From Nitrospirota bacterium (GTDB lineage: Bacteria; Nitrospirota; Nitrospiria; JACQBZ01): a DNA stretch of 15,536 nucleotides. Positions within the stretch are counted from its first letter, which is position 1. Every line of letters begins with the position of its first letter. Shown here one piece after another: positions 1-7,418 of this stretch. The stretch lies in contig JACQHO010000208.1 in NCBI GenBank assembly GCA_016198945.1, positions 1 through 15,536 on the forward strand. The letters run 5' to 3'. The notes beneath the pieces are model-generated. The model was given only the letters and a program-made list of their open reading frames with translations. It searched no databases and had not been told where the DNA came from. The position numbers and the translations under genes were made by a program.

Positions 1-207
1 AATGCGGACGGGACCGGCTCATTGAATCTTTCAAAAAACCCGGCCATGGATGATATCCCACTCTTGTCCCCGGACGGGAAAAAAGTGGCTTTTGTCTCCA
101 ATCGGACCGGATTCGACGAGATTTATGTGATGGATGCCGATGGACGACACCAGCTGCAATTGACGTTTACCAGAACGAGAGAAGATTATCCCCGGTGGCA
201 GCCTTAG
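1..207 (+). CDS. PD40/TolB-like beta-propeller protein, C-terminal fragment
   Basis: The reading frame is open from base 1 to the TAG at 205-207; the start lies outside the window. The 68 visible residues hold the end of one blade (NADG followed by LNLSKNP), one complete PD40 unit (LSPDGKKVAFVSNRTG, then DEIYVMDADG) and the closing segment ending YPRWQP. Gene 2 ends almost identically (APRWQP), so the two are close paralogues sharing the closure in which the last W-containing strand completes the first blade. PD40 units (WD40-like, as in the C-terminal domain of TolB) build 6-8-bladed propellers that usually bind proteins or ligands and have no catalytic motif. Export and anchoring cannot be judged because the N terminus is missing. 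A gap of 25 nt to gene 2 supports cotranscription. The family is secure; the function is unknown. Confidence 0.9.
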   Translation, partial: NADGTGSLNLSKNPAMDDIPLLSPDGKKVAFVSNRTGFDEIYVMDADGRHQLQLTFTRTREDYPRWQP

Positions 208-232
208 GGTTATTGATAAAGGAGTCAAAGCG

Positions 233-1264
233 ATGAAGGCCATTTTCACAGTTATTCTGAGCGGTGTTATTATCGGATCCATGATCCTGTTATCGTCAGA
301 TCCGGCTTCAGCCGGGCAGAAAAAGATCGTATACGAAATGAAACAAAGCGGCCATTGGGAAATCTATGCGATGAATACGGACGGGACCGCTGTGAAACGT
401 CTGACCGAGACCCAAGCCGACAACCGGGCCCCCCACTGGTCACCCGATGGAACTAAAATCATTTTTGTTTCGGAGCGTGACGGGAACAAGGAAATCTATA
501 TCATGGATGCGGATGGTTCGCGCCAAAGCAACCTGACGCTCCACGGCGGGCAAGACTACAACCCGATGTGGTCTCCGGATGGAAAGCGCGTGGCATTTGT
601 CTCGGATCGGGACGGTAATCAAGAGATCTACTCTGTGTCGGTGGACGGCAGCCAACCGGTCCGACTGACCCGGAATGAGGCGCGGGATTACAGCCCCCAC
701 TGGTCACCGGACGGAACCAAGATCGCCTTTGTGTCACGACGGGACGACAATTATGAGATATACACGATGGATGCCGATGGAAGTCATGCGGTCAATCTTA
801 CGCAGAGTCATGCTGAAGACGGCCGTGGTTTCCATTCCTGGTCGCCGGACGGCGCCCTGATTGCCTGGGGAACGGATCGGGACATGAACCGGGATGGGAA
901 CTGGGAAATTTATATGATGAATGCGGACGGGTCGCAGCCGCGCAATGTTACCCGGACCAAATCGGATGAACAGATGGGTATGCTGATCTGGTCTCCCGAC
1001 GGAAGGCGGATTGTCTATGCAACGACGCGGGACGGCAACAACGAAATCTACGTGATGAACCGGGACGGTTCCGACGCGAAAAACCTTTCCCGAAACCCGG
1101 CCGTGGATTCCCAGCCGGTCTGGTCGCCGGACGGCAGAAGGATCGCCTTTATTTCCACCCGCGATGGCGCGGAGGAGATTTATGTCATGGACCTAAACGG
1201 GGACTCGCCGCAGCGGTTGACCTTTAATGGAGGCGAGATTAGCGCTCCGCGATGGCAACCGTGA
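233..1264 (+). CDS. Secreted seven-unit PD40 (TolB-like) beta-propeller
   Basis: 343 residues. The ATG has an AAAGGAG Shine-Dalgarno at 218-224. Residues 1-27 form a Sec signal peptide with an AXA site (A25-S26-A27) and no lipobox Cys, so the product is probably periplasmic or released. Seven PD40 units of about 43 residues follow, each with W-S-P-D-G, a hydrophobic strand, R-D-G-N-x-E-I-Y and M-[ND]-x-D-G. The chain begins directly with the IVYEM strand (residue 32) and ends in APRWQP, so the last W strand closes blade 1. Unit 5 carries a 4-residue insertion producing D217-x-N219-x-D221-G222, which resembles a calcium-loop motif; metal binding is speculation. No catalytic residues are recognisable. 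Unlike true TolB there is no separate N-terminal domain and no Tol-Pal genes nearby. Exact role unknown; probably a binding or scaffold protein of the envelope. Confidence 0.93.
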   Translation: MKAIFTVILSGVIIGSMILLSSDPASAGQKKIVYEMKQSGHWEIYAMNTDGTAVKRLTETQADNRAPHWSPDGTKIIFVSERDGNKEIYIMDADGSRQSNLTLHGGQDYNPMWSPDGKRVAFVSDRDGNQEIYSVSVDGSQPVRLTRNEARDYSPHWSPDGTKIAFVSRRDDNYEIYTMDADGSHAVNLTQSHAEDGRGFHSWSPDGALIAWGTDRDMNRDGNWEIYMMNADGSQPRNVTRTKSDEQMGMLIWSPDGRRIVYATTRDGNNEIYVMNRDGSDAKNLSRNPAVDSQPVWSPDGRRIAFISTRDGAEEIYVMDLNGDSPQRLTFNGGEISAPRWQP

Positions 1265-1332
1265 GCACCATCGTGGAACATTGCAGATTGGGCGATTGTC
1301 GTAAAGGGAAATGAGATAGGAGGGAAGTAAAA

Positions 1333-2313
1333 ATGACGGAGTTGCAATATTTGAAATCAAGAGCGTGGTTGGGCATCGGCTCTGCGCTCATGGCGTATTC
1401 CTCATATCTCATGCTTCTTCTGCTCGTTGCGGGCTGTGCCTGGAACAATGTGAACGTCAAGCCGATCCATGCATTGCCGGCCAATGCGATCCATCCGGTC
1501 TGGTCGCCGGATGGGAAGTCCATCGCGTTTGAAAGCGATATGGCCGGGAACTGGGATCTTTGGACAATAAGCTTGGATGGGGCCGGACTCAAACAAGTGA
1601 CGCATGATCCAAGCAATGAGCGATTTGCGTCATGGAGCCCGGACGGCACCCGGATCGCCTATGCATCGGATCGAAGCGGAAACTGGGATGTGTGGAGCAT
1701 GGGGTTGGATGGGTCCGATAACCGCCAGCTAACACAATTTAGCGGCTTGGATATCGCGCCGATCTGGAGTCCGGACGCAAAACGGATCGCCTTTGTTTCT
1801 TCTCGCTCGATGGACGTGCTCGTCTGGGTTATGGACGCGGATGGGGGAAATATCCAGGGGATGCCGAACATCCGTTGCGGTGACTGGGTATCCGCCTGGA
1901 GTCCGGATGGGAAATCGGTTGCGGCCGTTTCCTCCATGCGCGGGAAAAGCGACATCTGGTTGATTGATACCCATGAGCGATCGATCAAACAGCTGACTCA
2001 AAAAACGGATACACGCAGAGATTTTCTCCCGGCCTGGAGTCCCGATGGGAAACATATCGCCTTTGTTTCGGAGCGAAACGGGCGCCGGGATATCTGGCTG
2101 ATGGATCATGACGGGAAGAACGAGCGGCGCATTGCCAAGGGCGCGCTGGGCGCGCATGAACTTAAATATAATGTGGACAAGCAGGTTTTCGACGGGTTGA
2201 GCTTCCTTTATCTTTCTTGGAGCCCGGATGGCCGAGACATTGCGTTTACCCGTGTCAATGAAGAAGGGCGTGGAGAGATCGCGGTCTTGCAGGTGGCACA
2301 GCTGATGCAATGA
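1333..2313 (+). CDS. Six-unit PD40 lipoprotein, 'DIW' blade subtype
   Basis: 326 residues. The start is set by AGGAGG at 1318-1323, 9 nt before the ATG; a later in-frame ATG at 1390 would leave a signal peptide without positive charge. The hydrophobic stretch at residues 19-34 ends in LVAGC, a lipobox with C35 as lipidation site and Ala at +2 (outer-membrane sorting by the E. coli rule). Six WSPD units follow, the usual number for the TolB propeller. The blades differ from most neighbours: the third strand reads DLW, DVW or DIW instead of EIY. The chain begins with the W strand (IHPVWSPDG) and ends in the EIAVLQV strand, a different closure register from gene 2. The stop overlaps the start of gene 4 (ATGA), indicating translational coupling. 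A longer loop (about residues 268-292) separates units 5 and 6. Function unknown. Confidence 0.92.
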   Translation: MTELQYLKSRAWLGIGSALMAYSSYLMLLLLVAGCAWNNVNVKPIHALPANAIHPVWSPDGKSIAFESDMAGNWDLWTISLDGAGLKQVTHDPSNERFASWSPDGTRIAYASDRSGNWDVWSMGLDGSDNRQLTQFSGLDIAPIWSPDAKRIAFVSSRSMDVLVWVMDADGGNIQGMPNIRCGDWVSAWSPDGKSVAAVSSMRGKSDIWLIDTHERSIKQLTQKTDTRRDFLPAWSPDGKHIAFVSERNGRRDIWLMDHDGKNERRIAKGALGAHELKYNVDKQVFDGLSFLYLSWSPDGRDIAFTRVNEEGRGEIAVLQVAQLMQ

Positions 2314-4193
2314 AGAGAAACTATTCGAAGCCTGCCGGAGCGATCGGCGTCGGCCGGTTTGATCGGTTCTTTGTCAGTATCATATGTTGTGTGGTGGTCA
2401 TTTCGGGGTGTGCCGTCTGGCGTGAAGCGATGCGGCCTTCTCCGTGGCCTCAGCAGGATCTGGATCGCGTCTTTTTTCTGAACCCCGCGCAGGGCTGGAT
2501 CGTCGGTAAGGAAGGACTGATCCTGTATACCAAAGACGGGGGTGAGAATTGGACAGCCCAGGCCAGCGGTAGCCGGAATGGATTAGGCGGCGTCCAGTTT
2601 TTGGATGAGCTGCGGGGATGGGTGATCGGGGACAATGGGACGATCCTTCAGACCCAGGACGGCGGAAAACGGTGGGAACCCCAACATGCAGGGACGACGT
2701 CCCACCTGTTCAGTCTCCATTTTGCTGATGACAAACGGGGCTGGATCGTCGGGCGCGATGGAACGATACTCCATACCGATGATGGCGGAAAACATTGGCG
2801 CCCCCAAGCCAGCGGCACACAGAAATATCTGTATAGCGTTGACTTTGTGGATGCAAACAAAGGGTGGGTTGTGGGTCGGGACGGATTGATTCTCCGCACC
2901 CAAGACGGAGGAGAGACGTGGGAAAGTGAAACGCTGCCGCAGGGCTATTGGCTGTATGAAGTTTTTTTCCTGAATGAGCGGCAGGGATGGGCCGTCGGCA
3001 AAGACAGCGTCATTCTCTCTACAGAGGATGGAGGCAAGGAATGGAAACATCAGGAGAGCGGAACGAACCGATCCCTCTACAGCATCTTCTTTGCGGATGA
3101 GCATCACGGATGGGCGGTCGGTGTAGCCGGAACGGTACTCCGCACCACCGATGGCGGGAAACAGTGGATGACGCAGACCGGAGGATCGGCCAACTGGCTC
3201 GGCGTGTTTTTTACCGATCTCAGAAACGGATGGATCGTCGGCCGTGGGGGCACAATACGGCATACCACGAACGGCGGGGAAACCTGGATAGCACAGAGCC
3301 GGGAGGTTAGAGCTTGGTTGTGCGGCGTACATTTTACGGATTCCCAAAACGGATGGGCGGTTGGTGATAGCGGCGTGATCCTTCATACAACGGACGGCGG
3401 TAAGCGGTGGACGGCCCAGCCGATTGACACGATGCGGTGGTTATGCGGCGTGCAATTCGTCGATTCTCGGATGGGATGGGTCGTGGGAGGATTTGGCGCA
3501 ATCTGGCACACAACCGACGGAGGGCGACGTTGGTTGTCCCAGCAAAGCGGGACTCAGGAAAACTGGATTTATGATGTTCAATTTGTGAATTCGCAAAACG
3601 GTCCTTCGATCTTGGGTTGGGCCGTGGGCCGAAACGGGCTGATCCTTCACACGAGGGACGGCGGCAATGCCTGGGAAAAGCAGGAGAGCGGAACAACGGA
3701 CTGGTTGGATGGCGTTTTTGTTCAAGATTCTCTTCATGCCTGGGCGGTCGGCCGAGGAGGCGTGATCCTATCCACTGTGGATGGCGGTAAGATTTGGCAG
3801 ACGCAGCGAGCGCCGGACGGGAAGTGGCTTGGCGATCTTCACTTCATTGATCGACAGACCGGCTGGGCGGTGGGAAGCGACGGTATTTTTTTGCACACAA
3901 CGGACGGTGGAAGAGTCTGGAAACGGGAGAGTTTGAGAACGACCGAAAAACTGGGCGATATCTTTTTCTCGGATGCCCGGCATGGCTGGATCGTGGGAGA
4001 TCGGGGCATTATCCTGGCCACCGAGGATGGCGGGAAGAAATGGCGGCCCCAAAAATCGAACACGACGAACGATTTTTACGGTGTTTATTTTTCGGATCAT
4101 CAACACGGCGCTGCCGTGGGAACAGGCGGAGTGATTCGTTATACGCTGGACGGCGGTGCTCACTGGCTGACGCCAACCGCCGCCGGTTTGTAG
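2310..4193 (+). CDS. YCF48/BNR-type lipoprotein with 14 blades (likely double seven-bladed propeller)
   Basis: 627 residues. The hydrophobic segment at residues 20-33 ends in VISGC, so C34 is a lipidation site (Ala at +2). From residue 52 on there are 14 repeats of the YCF48/PSII_BNR kind: [VI]xFxD...GWxVGxxGxILxTxDGGxxWxxQ. The GW dipeptides sit at 62, 103, 144, 185, 226, 267, 307, 348, 389, 436, (AW)477, 518, 559 and (GA)600, an almost exact 41-residue period; the only break is a 6-residue insertion before repeat 10 (GPSIL region, 431-436). YCF48/HCF136 of phototrophs is a 7-bladed propeller of roughly half this length that aids photosystem II assembly, but bacteria without photosynthesis carry many such proteins of unknown role, and nothing here suggests photosynthesis. 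Fourteen units suggest two 7-bladed propellers in tandem (inference). The ATG overlaps the stop of gene 3; the nearest SD-like sequence is AGGTGG at 2291-2296. Confidence 0.93.
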   Translation: MKRNYSKPAGAIGVGRFDRFFVSIICCVVVISGCAVWREAMRPSPWPQQDLDRVFFLNPAQGWIVGKEGLILYTKDGGENWTAQASGSRNGLGGVQFLDELRGWVIGDNGTILQTQDGGKRWEPQHAGTTSHLFSLHFADDKRGWIVGRDGTILHTDDGGKHWRPQASGTQKYLYSVDFVDANKGWVVGRDGLILRTQDGGETWESETLPQGYWLYEVFFLNERQGWAVGKDSVILSTEDGGKEWKHQESGTNRSLYSIFFADEHHGWAVGVAGTVLRTTDGGKQWMTQTGGSANWLGVFFTDLRNGWIVGRGGTIRHTTNGGETWIAQSREVRAWLCGVHFTDSQNGWAVGDSGVILHTTDGGKRWTAQPIDTMRWLCGVQFVDSRMGWVVGGFGAIWHTTDGGRRWLSQQSGTQENWIYDVQFVNSQNGPSILGWAVGRNGLILHTRDGGNAWEKQESGTTDWLDGVFVQDSLHAWAVGRGGVILSTVDGGKIWQTQRAPDGKWLGDLHFIDRQTGWAVGSDGIFLHTTDGGRVWKRESLRTTEKLGDIFFSDARHGWIVGDRGIILATEDGGKKWRPQKSNTTNDFYGVYFSDHQHGAAVGTGGVIRYTLDGGAHWLTPTAAGL

Positions 4194-4209
4194 AGATCGG
4201 GCCATTGGA

Positions 4210-5358
4210 ATGGTGATAGGGATCAATCATAAAAGTACAAGAATCGGCGTCGGGCTCATGGTGCTCGGCCTCTTGGCGGGCTGCAGCAGTTGGGTCTGGA
4301 ATAACGGAGCGGCGTTTCGTCATACAATGAATCCTTCTGCGGACACAGGGCGTTGGGAGCTTTATTGGACATCGGTTGAGAAGGCGCAGCCCTTTCGTCT
4401 GACGGCTCCTTCCATAGACGGACGGAGTTTGGCCTGGTCTTCGGACGGGGCCAAGCTGGCGTTTATCTCCAATCGGGACGGCAACGATGAAGTTTATGTG
4501 ATGAGCTCAGACGGCACCGGATCCCTCCGGTTAACCTTCACCCCGGCTGATGAGGATGATCCGGAGTGGGCGCCGGACGATTCCAGAATCGTATTTACAT
4601 CCGATCGGACGGGACGATGGGAGGTCTATTCCGTGGCGGCCGATGGGTCGAAGCAACACCAAATCACCCGGACGGCCAAGGGGGACAGCATCAATCCGAC
4701 CTGGTCACCCGACGGGAGAGTTCTTTCGTATGTCAGCAACAAGGATGGGAATTGGGAGGTCTACGCGATTGCGGCCGATGGAACCCATGAACAACGACTG
4801 ACGCACGATCCCGCCATGGACGGCTTCTGCTGGAACGAGTGGTCTCCCGATGGCCGCGCGATATTGTTTGATTCGAATCGGGACGGGACCTATCAGGTGT
4901 ACCGGCTGGATCTGGATGGAAATCATCAAAGAAACCTCGCGCCGGTTCGGGCTCCGGTGGAGGGGCCGGCCTGGTCGCCCGACGGGCTTCGGGTGGTGTA
5001 CACCTCCCGTCAGGACGGCAACTGGGAAATTTATCAGGCAAATGCGGACGGCACCGATCCGCGCCGGTTGACCGTGAATCGGGCGAAAGATTTCAACCCG
5101 TTCTGGTCTCCGGATGGGAAAAGGATCGCGTTTGTCTCGGATCGGGACGGACACAACGAAATTTATATCATGAACGGAGATGGGTCCAGCCCACGGCGAC
5201 TGACCTGGGGGATGACGGATAAGGGCAGGGACCGGCATCGGTGGTCGCCCGACGGATCAAAGATCGCGTACGTCGCCTACACCGGCCATGATAAAAGCAG
5301 GAATTTCTCGGTGAATGCCGTGCAACAGCGGGAGCGATTCTCGCCGAGCGATGATTAG
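4210..5358 (+). CDS. Seven-unit PD40 beta-propeller lipoprotein
   Basis: 382 residues. The signal peptide ends in LLAGC (C25; Ser at +2), followed by WVWNN, recalling the CAWNN just after the lipid Cys of gene 3. The start is uncertain: the ATG at 4210 is followed directly by an in-frame GTG, and only weak SD-like sequence (GAGATCGGG, 4192-4200) precedes it. Seven W-S/A-P-D units follow. A partial unit (RWELYWTSVEKAQPFRLT) precedes the first W strand, and the C-terminal tail after the last IAYVAYTG strand is polar, so the closure resembles that of genes 3, 6 and 11. Blades are mostly of the RDGNWE[VI]Y type; unit 4 contains Cys (GFCWNEWSPDG). It lies 16 nt after gene 4. The gap to gene 6 holds a perfect hairpin. 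No enzyme motif is seen; a ligand- or protein-binding envelope role is inferred. Confidence 0.92.
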   Translation: MVIGINHKSTRIGVGLMVLGLLAGCSSWVWNNGAAFRHTMNPSADTGRWELYWTSVEKAQPFRLTAPSIDGRSLAWSSDGAKLAFISNRDGNDEVYVMSSDGTGSLRLTFTPADEDDPEWAPDDSRIVFTSDRTGRWEVYSVAADGSKQHQITRTAKGDSINPTWSPDGRVLSYVSNKDGNWEVYAIAADGTHEQRLTHDPAMDGFCWNEWSPDGRAILFDSNRDGTYQVYRLDLDGNHQRNLAPVRAPVEGPAWSPDGLRVVYTSRQDGNWEIYQANADGTDPRRLTVNRAKDFNPFWSPDGKRIAFVSDRDGHNEIYIMNGDGSSPRRLTWGMTDKGRDRHRWSPDGSKIAYVAYTGHDKSRNFSVNAVQQRERFSPSDD

Positions 5359-5367
5359 CAATCTGGT

Positions 5368-5392
5368 GGGGACAGATTAGAAATCTGTCCCC
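5368..5392. repeat. Palindromic repeat (copy A), GGGGACAG...CTGTCCCC hairpin
   Basis: A perfect 11-bp inverted repeat (GGGGACAGATT / AATCTGTCCCC) with a 3-nt loop (AGA) lies in the 51-nt gap between genes 5 and 6, ending 7 nt before the SD of gene 6. No T-run follows on the plus strand, so a classical intrinsic terminator is unlikely. It matches copy B (12232-12256) in 23 of 25 positions; only the centre differs. Two copies in 15 kb, one inside a coding frame, suggest a dispersed REP-like element. From memory, elements with this core are widespread in environmental bacterial genomes and may be mobilised by REP-associated (Y1) transposases; none is present here. In RNA it could stabilise mRNA ends or modulate translation of gene 6. 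Confidence 0.85.
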
Positions 5393-5399
5393 GGCAAAT

Positions 5400-5405
5400 G
5401 GAGAG
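5400..5405 (+). promoter_or_regulatory. Ribosome binding site deciding the start of gene 6
   Basis: GGAGAG lies 4 nt before the ATG at 5410 and overlaps the in-frame upstream ATG at 5398. The upstream ATG has only the hairpin region in front of it, so the site favours initiation at 5410, which also gives a cleaner signal peptide (MRKLTG...). Confidence 0.6.
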
Positions 5406-5409
5406 ACCG

Positions 5410-6312
5410 ATGCGTAAATTGACGGGGATCACGGTGATCGGGATAGTCCTAAGCGGAGCTTCGGCCATGGCGGCCGCTCAACCCGAACTCAAACTCGGTC
5501 CGTTGGTGGCCTCCGAGGTCCGGCTCACGACGAGCGAAGAAATGGATTATGTTCCCAGCTTCAGCCCTGATGGAAAGCAGTTGGCTTATACTTCCTACGC
5601 TGCAGGGAATGAGGATATCTGGGTCATGGATCTGAATGGGAAGAACGCCCATCCGCTGACAAATGACCCCAAAGGGGACTGGTCGCCGGCTTGGAGCCCG
5701 GACGGGAAGACGATCGTCTTTACGTCCAACCGCAGCGGTGTCAACCAGCTTTTACTGATGGAGGTGGATGGCTCAAGCCCCCGCCCCTTAACCCAGCCGG
5801 ATCCAGAACCGACCACCTGGAGCCGCGATCCTTCTTGGAGCCGTGACGGCAGAATGATTATTTTTACCTCGAACCGGACGGGCAAGGATGAAAACTGGAT
5901 CATGGATCTGACGACCCGGAGACAGTGGCGTCATTCAATAGGCATGGCCGAGCATTGGCATCCATCCTTCAGCCCGGACGGAAGACAGGTTCTTTTCTCC
6001 TCCAATATGAGCGGGGAGTGGGGCCTGTGGCTGTCGGACTTGGAGGGGAAGGGTTTGGTTCGGTTGGTGGCTGACAAACGGTTTGACAACAATCCGGCTG
6101 CTTCCTGGAGCCCGGATGGGAAGCGAATCGTGTTCCGGACGGCCGAGTCCAATCTCTGGATGATGAACTCGGATGGATCGAACATGTCCCCTTTGACTGT
6201 GGACGGCATGGTCGACGGGTGGCGTTCATCCTGGAGCCCGGACGGCAAAAAGATCGCATACACGTCCTTGCGTTCCGGGAACAGCGACATATGGGTGATT
6301 ACGTTAAAGTGA
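5410..6312 (+). CDS. Secreted six-unit PD40 beta-propeller, 'DIW' blade subtype
   Basis: 300 residues from the ATG at 5410 (304 if the in-frame ATG at 5398 is used; the GGAGAG at 5400-5405 favours the shorter form). The N terminus is a Sec signal peptide (MRKLTG, hydrophobic core, then ASAMAAAQ with AXA-type sites) without a Cys, so the product should be soluble in the periplasm or secreted. Six units follow with F/W-S-[PR]-D-G. The third strands end in DIW, LLL, NWI, GLW, NLW and DIW, relating it to gene 3 rather than to the EIY majority. The chain starts with EVRLTTSEE and the F/W strand and ends in SDIWVITLK. Six blades match the propeller of TolB, but the TolB N-terminal domain and the tol/pal neighbours are absent. 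Gene 7 starts 11 nt downstream. Function unknown. Confidence 0.92.
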   Translation: MRKLTGITVIGIVLSGASAMAAAQPELKLGPLVASEVRLTTSEEMDYVPSFSPDGKQLAYTSYAAGNEDIWVMDLNGKNAHPLTNDPKGDWSPAWSPDGKTIVFTSNRSGVNQLLLMEVDGSSPRPLTQPDPEPTTWSRDPSWSRDGRMIIFTSNRTGKDENWIMDLTTRRQWRHSIGMAEHWHPSFSPDGRQVLFSSNMSGEWGLWLSDLEGKGLVRLVADKRFDNNPAASWSPDGKRIVFRTAESNLWMMNSDGSNMSPLTVDGMVDGWRSSWSPDGKKIAYTSLRSGNSDIWVITLK

Positions 6313-6323
6313 GGCGTGAGACG

Positions 6324-7418
6324 ATGGACATAGCTAAAAAACATATTGGCAATTTGAAGGCGAAGATGAGATGGGCATGGGTAATCATGATGATGCTCTC
6401 CCTTACCCCTTGCCCCTTGCCTCTAACTGTTCTTTGGGCAAGTCACCAGAGCGGGAACGCTCCGGATGGCCATCGGGTCGAGGCGGCCTTCACGTCCGTG
6501 AAGCCGGTTGTGACAAAACCCGGGCATCATGGAAACGGTCTCTTCTATATTACTAATGCGACCACGGATGATCTGGTGATTGTGGACCCGGTCCTAGAGC
6601 AGATCGTCAAGACGATCCGCGTTGGAAAACGGCCTCTCGGCGTCACCCTGACGCTGGACGGTCGCTATGCGTTGACGGCTAACTTTGATTCCAATAGCCT
6701 TTCGGTGGTGGACTTAAACTTGCTCAAGATTGTCCGGACGGTTCCGGTCGGGGTCGGGCCGGACGGCGTTACGATTACTCCCGACGGGAAATACGCCTAT
6801 GTGGCTAATTCCGATTCCGATGATCTAACCGTGATTCGAATCAGAGATTGGAAAGTGATCAAGACTCTGCCCGTTGGAAAGGCGCCGGATAATCTCGTTT
6901 TCACCCGTGATGGGAAGACGGCCTATTTAACCAACTGCGACTCCAATAATGTGGCCGTGATCGACACCGCCCGAATCGAGGTGGTGCAGTACATCACGGT
7001 GGGGACTGTTCCGGAGGGGATTGTTCTCACCCCGGATGAGTCGCGCGCCTATGTGGCAAACAATGTCAGCGATGATGTATCCGTTATTGATCTTCGGACG
7101 CGCGCCGTGGTGAAGACCATCCCGGTCGGGGACGCGCCCGCCGGGGTTTCACTGGCCCCCGACGGCCGGCATGTTTATGTGGCGAATGAGCGGGACAATA
7201 ATATTTCCGTCATCGACTCGACTACCGACGAGGTGGTCAAGACGCTCCCCACCGGAGGAAAATTTCCGGTCGATATCCTTTTTAGCGAGGACGGGCAAAA
7301 AGCCTTTATCTCGCATCGCGACTCGAGCGATGTGACGGTTCTGGACCTGGAGACTGAAAAAGTGGTCAAGTCGCTCGGACTTGGGGATTCCATCCACGAG
7401 GGAGTAGCACAAAAATGA
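6324..7418 (+). CDS. Secreted seven-unit YVTN-family beta-propeller
   Basis: 364 residues from the ATG at 6324, which has GTGAGG (6309-6314) about 9 nt upstream; the frame stays open back to 6219 inside gene 6, but that extension has no SD and would overlap by nearly 100 nt. Residues 1-40 form a long signal region: basic n-region (KAKMRW), hydrophobic core, then LWAS as a likely signal peptidase I site. C30 in LTPC does not fit a lipobox. Seven units of the 40-residue YVTN type follow from residue 73: [AV]Y[VIL][AT]N...[VI]xVID...VVKT[IL]PVG..P.G[VI].[LI]TPDG. These propellers occur in surface-layer and periplasmic proteins and near quinoprotein systems, usually without a known activity. The stop overlaps the start of gene 8 (ATGA), so the two YVTN proteins are probably translated together and may form a pair. 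Confidence 0.92.
   Translation: MDIAKKHIGNLKAKMRWAWVIMMMLSLTPCPLPLTVLWASHQSGNAPDGHRVEAAFTSVKPVVTKPGHHGNGLFYITNATTDDLVIVDPVLEQIVKTIRVGKRPLGVTLTLDGRYALTANFDSNSLSVVDLNLLKIVRTVPVGVGPDGVTITPDGKYAYVANSDSDDLTVIRIRDWKVIKTLPVGKAPDNLVFTRDGKTAYLTNCDSNNVAVIDTARIEVVQYITVGTVPEGIVLTPDESRAYVANNVSDDVSVIDLRTRAVVKTIPVGDAPAGVSLAPDGRHVYVANERDNNISVIDSTTDEVVKTLPTGGKFPVDILFSEDGQKAFISHRDSSDVTVLDLETEKVVKSLGLGDSIHEGVAQK

Noticed and set aside
2583..3386. Long minus-strand open frame (267 codons), and similar ones at 9612-10343, 1729-2310 and 11110-11751
   Set aside because: They mirror the repeats of the plus-strand genes, have no SD or signal sequence of their own, and their periodic translation only reflects the blade codons read backwards.
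2310..4193. Gene 4 as a photosystem II assembly factor, implying a phototroph
   Set aside because: The repeats are of that family, but the protein is a lipoprotein of double length with no photosynthesis gene nearby; such proteins are common in non-phototrophs.
5368..5392. Intrinsic terminator between genes 5 and 6
   Set aside because: The stem is strong, but no T-tract follows on the plus strand; the sequence after it is CGGCAAATG. The same palindrome occurs inside a coding frame.
5410..6312. Gene 6 (or another PD40 gene) as the Tol-Pal protein TolB
   Set aside because: The N-terminal TolB domain and the tolQRA/pal neighbours are absent, and many paralogues sit together. No symbol is assigned.
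6219..6323. N-terminal extension of gene 7 into gene 6
   Set aside because: It would overlap gene 6 by 94 nt, lacks an SD, and would put 35 residues before the signal peptide. The ATG at 6324 is better.
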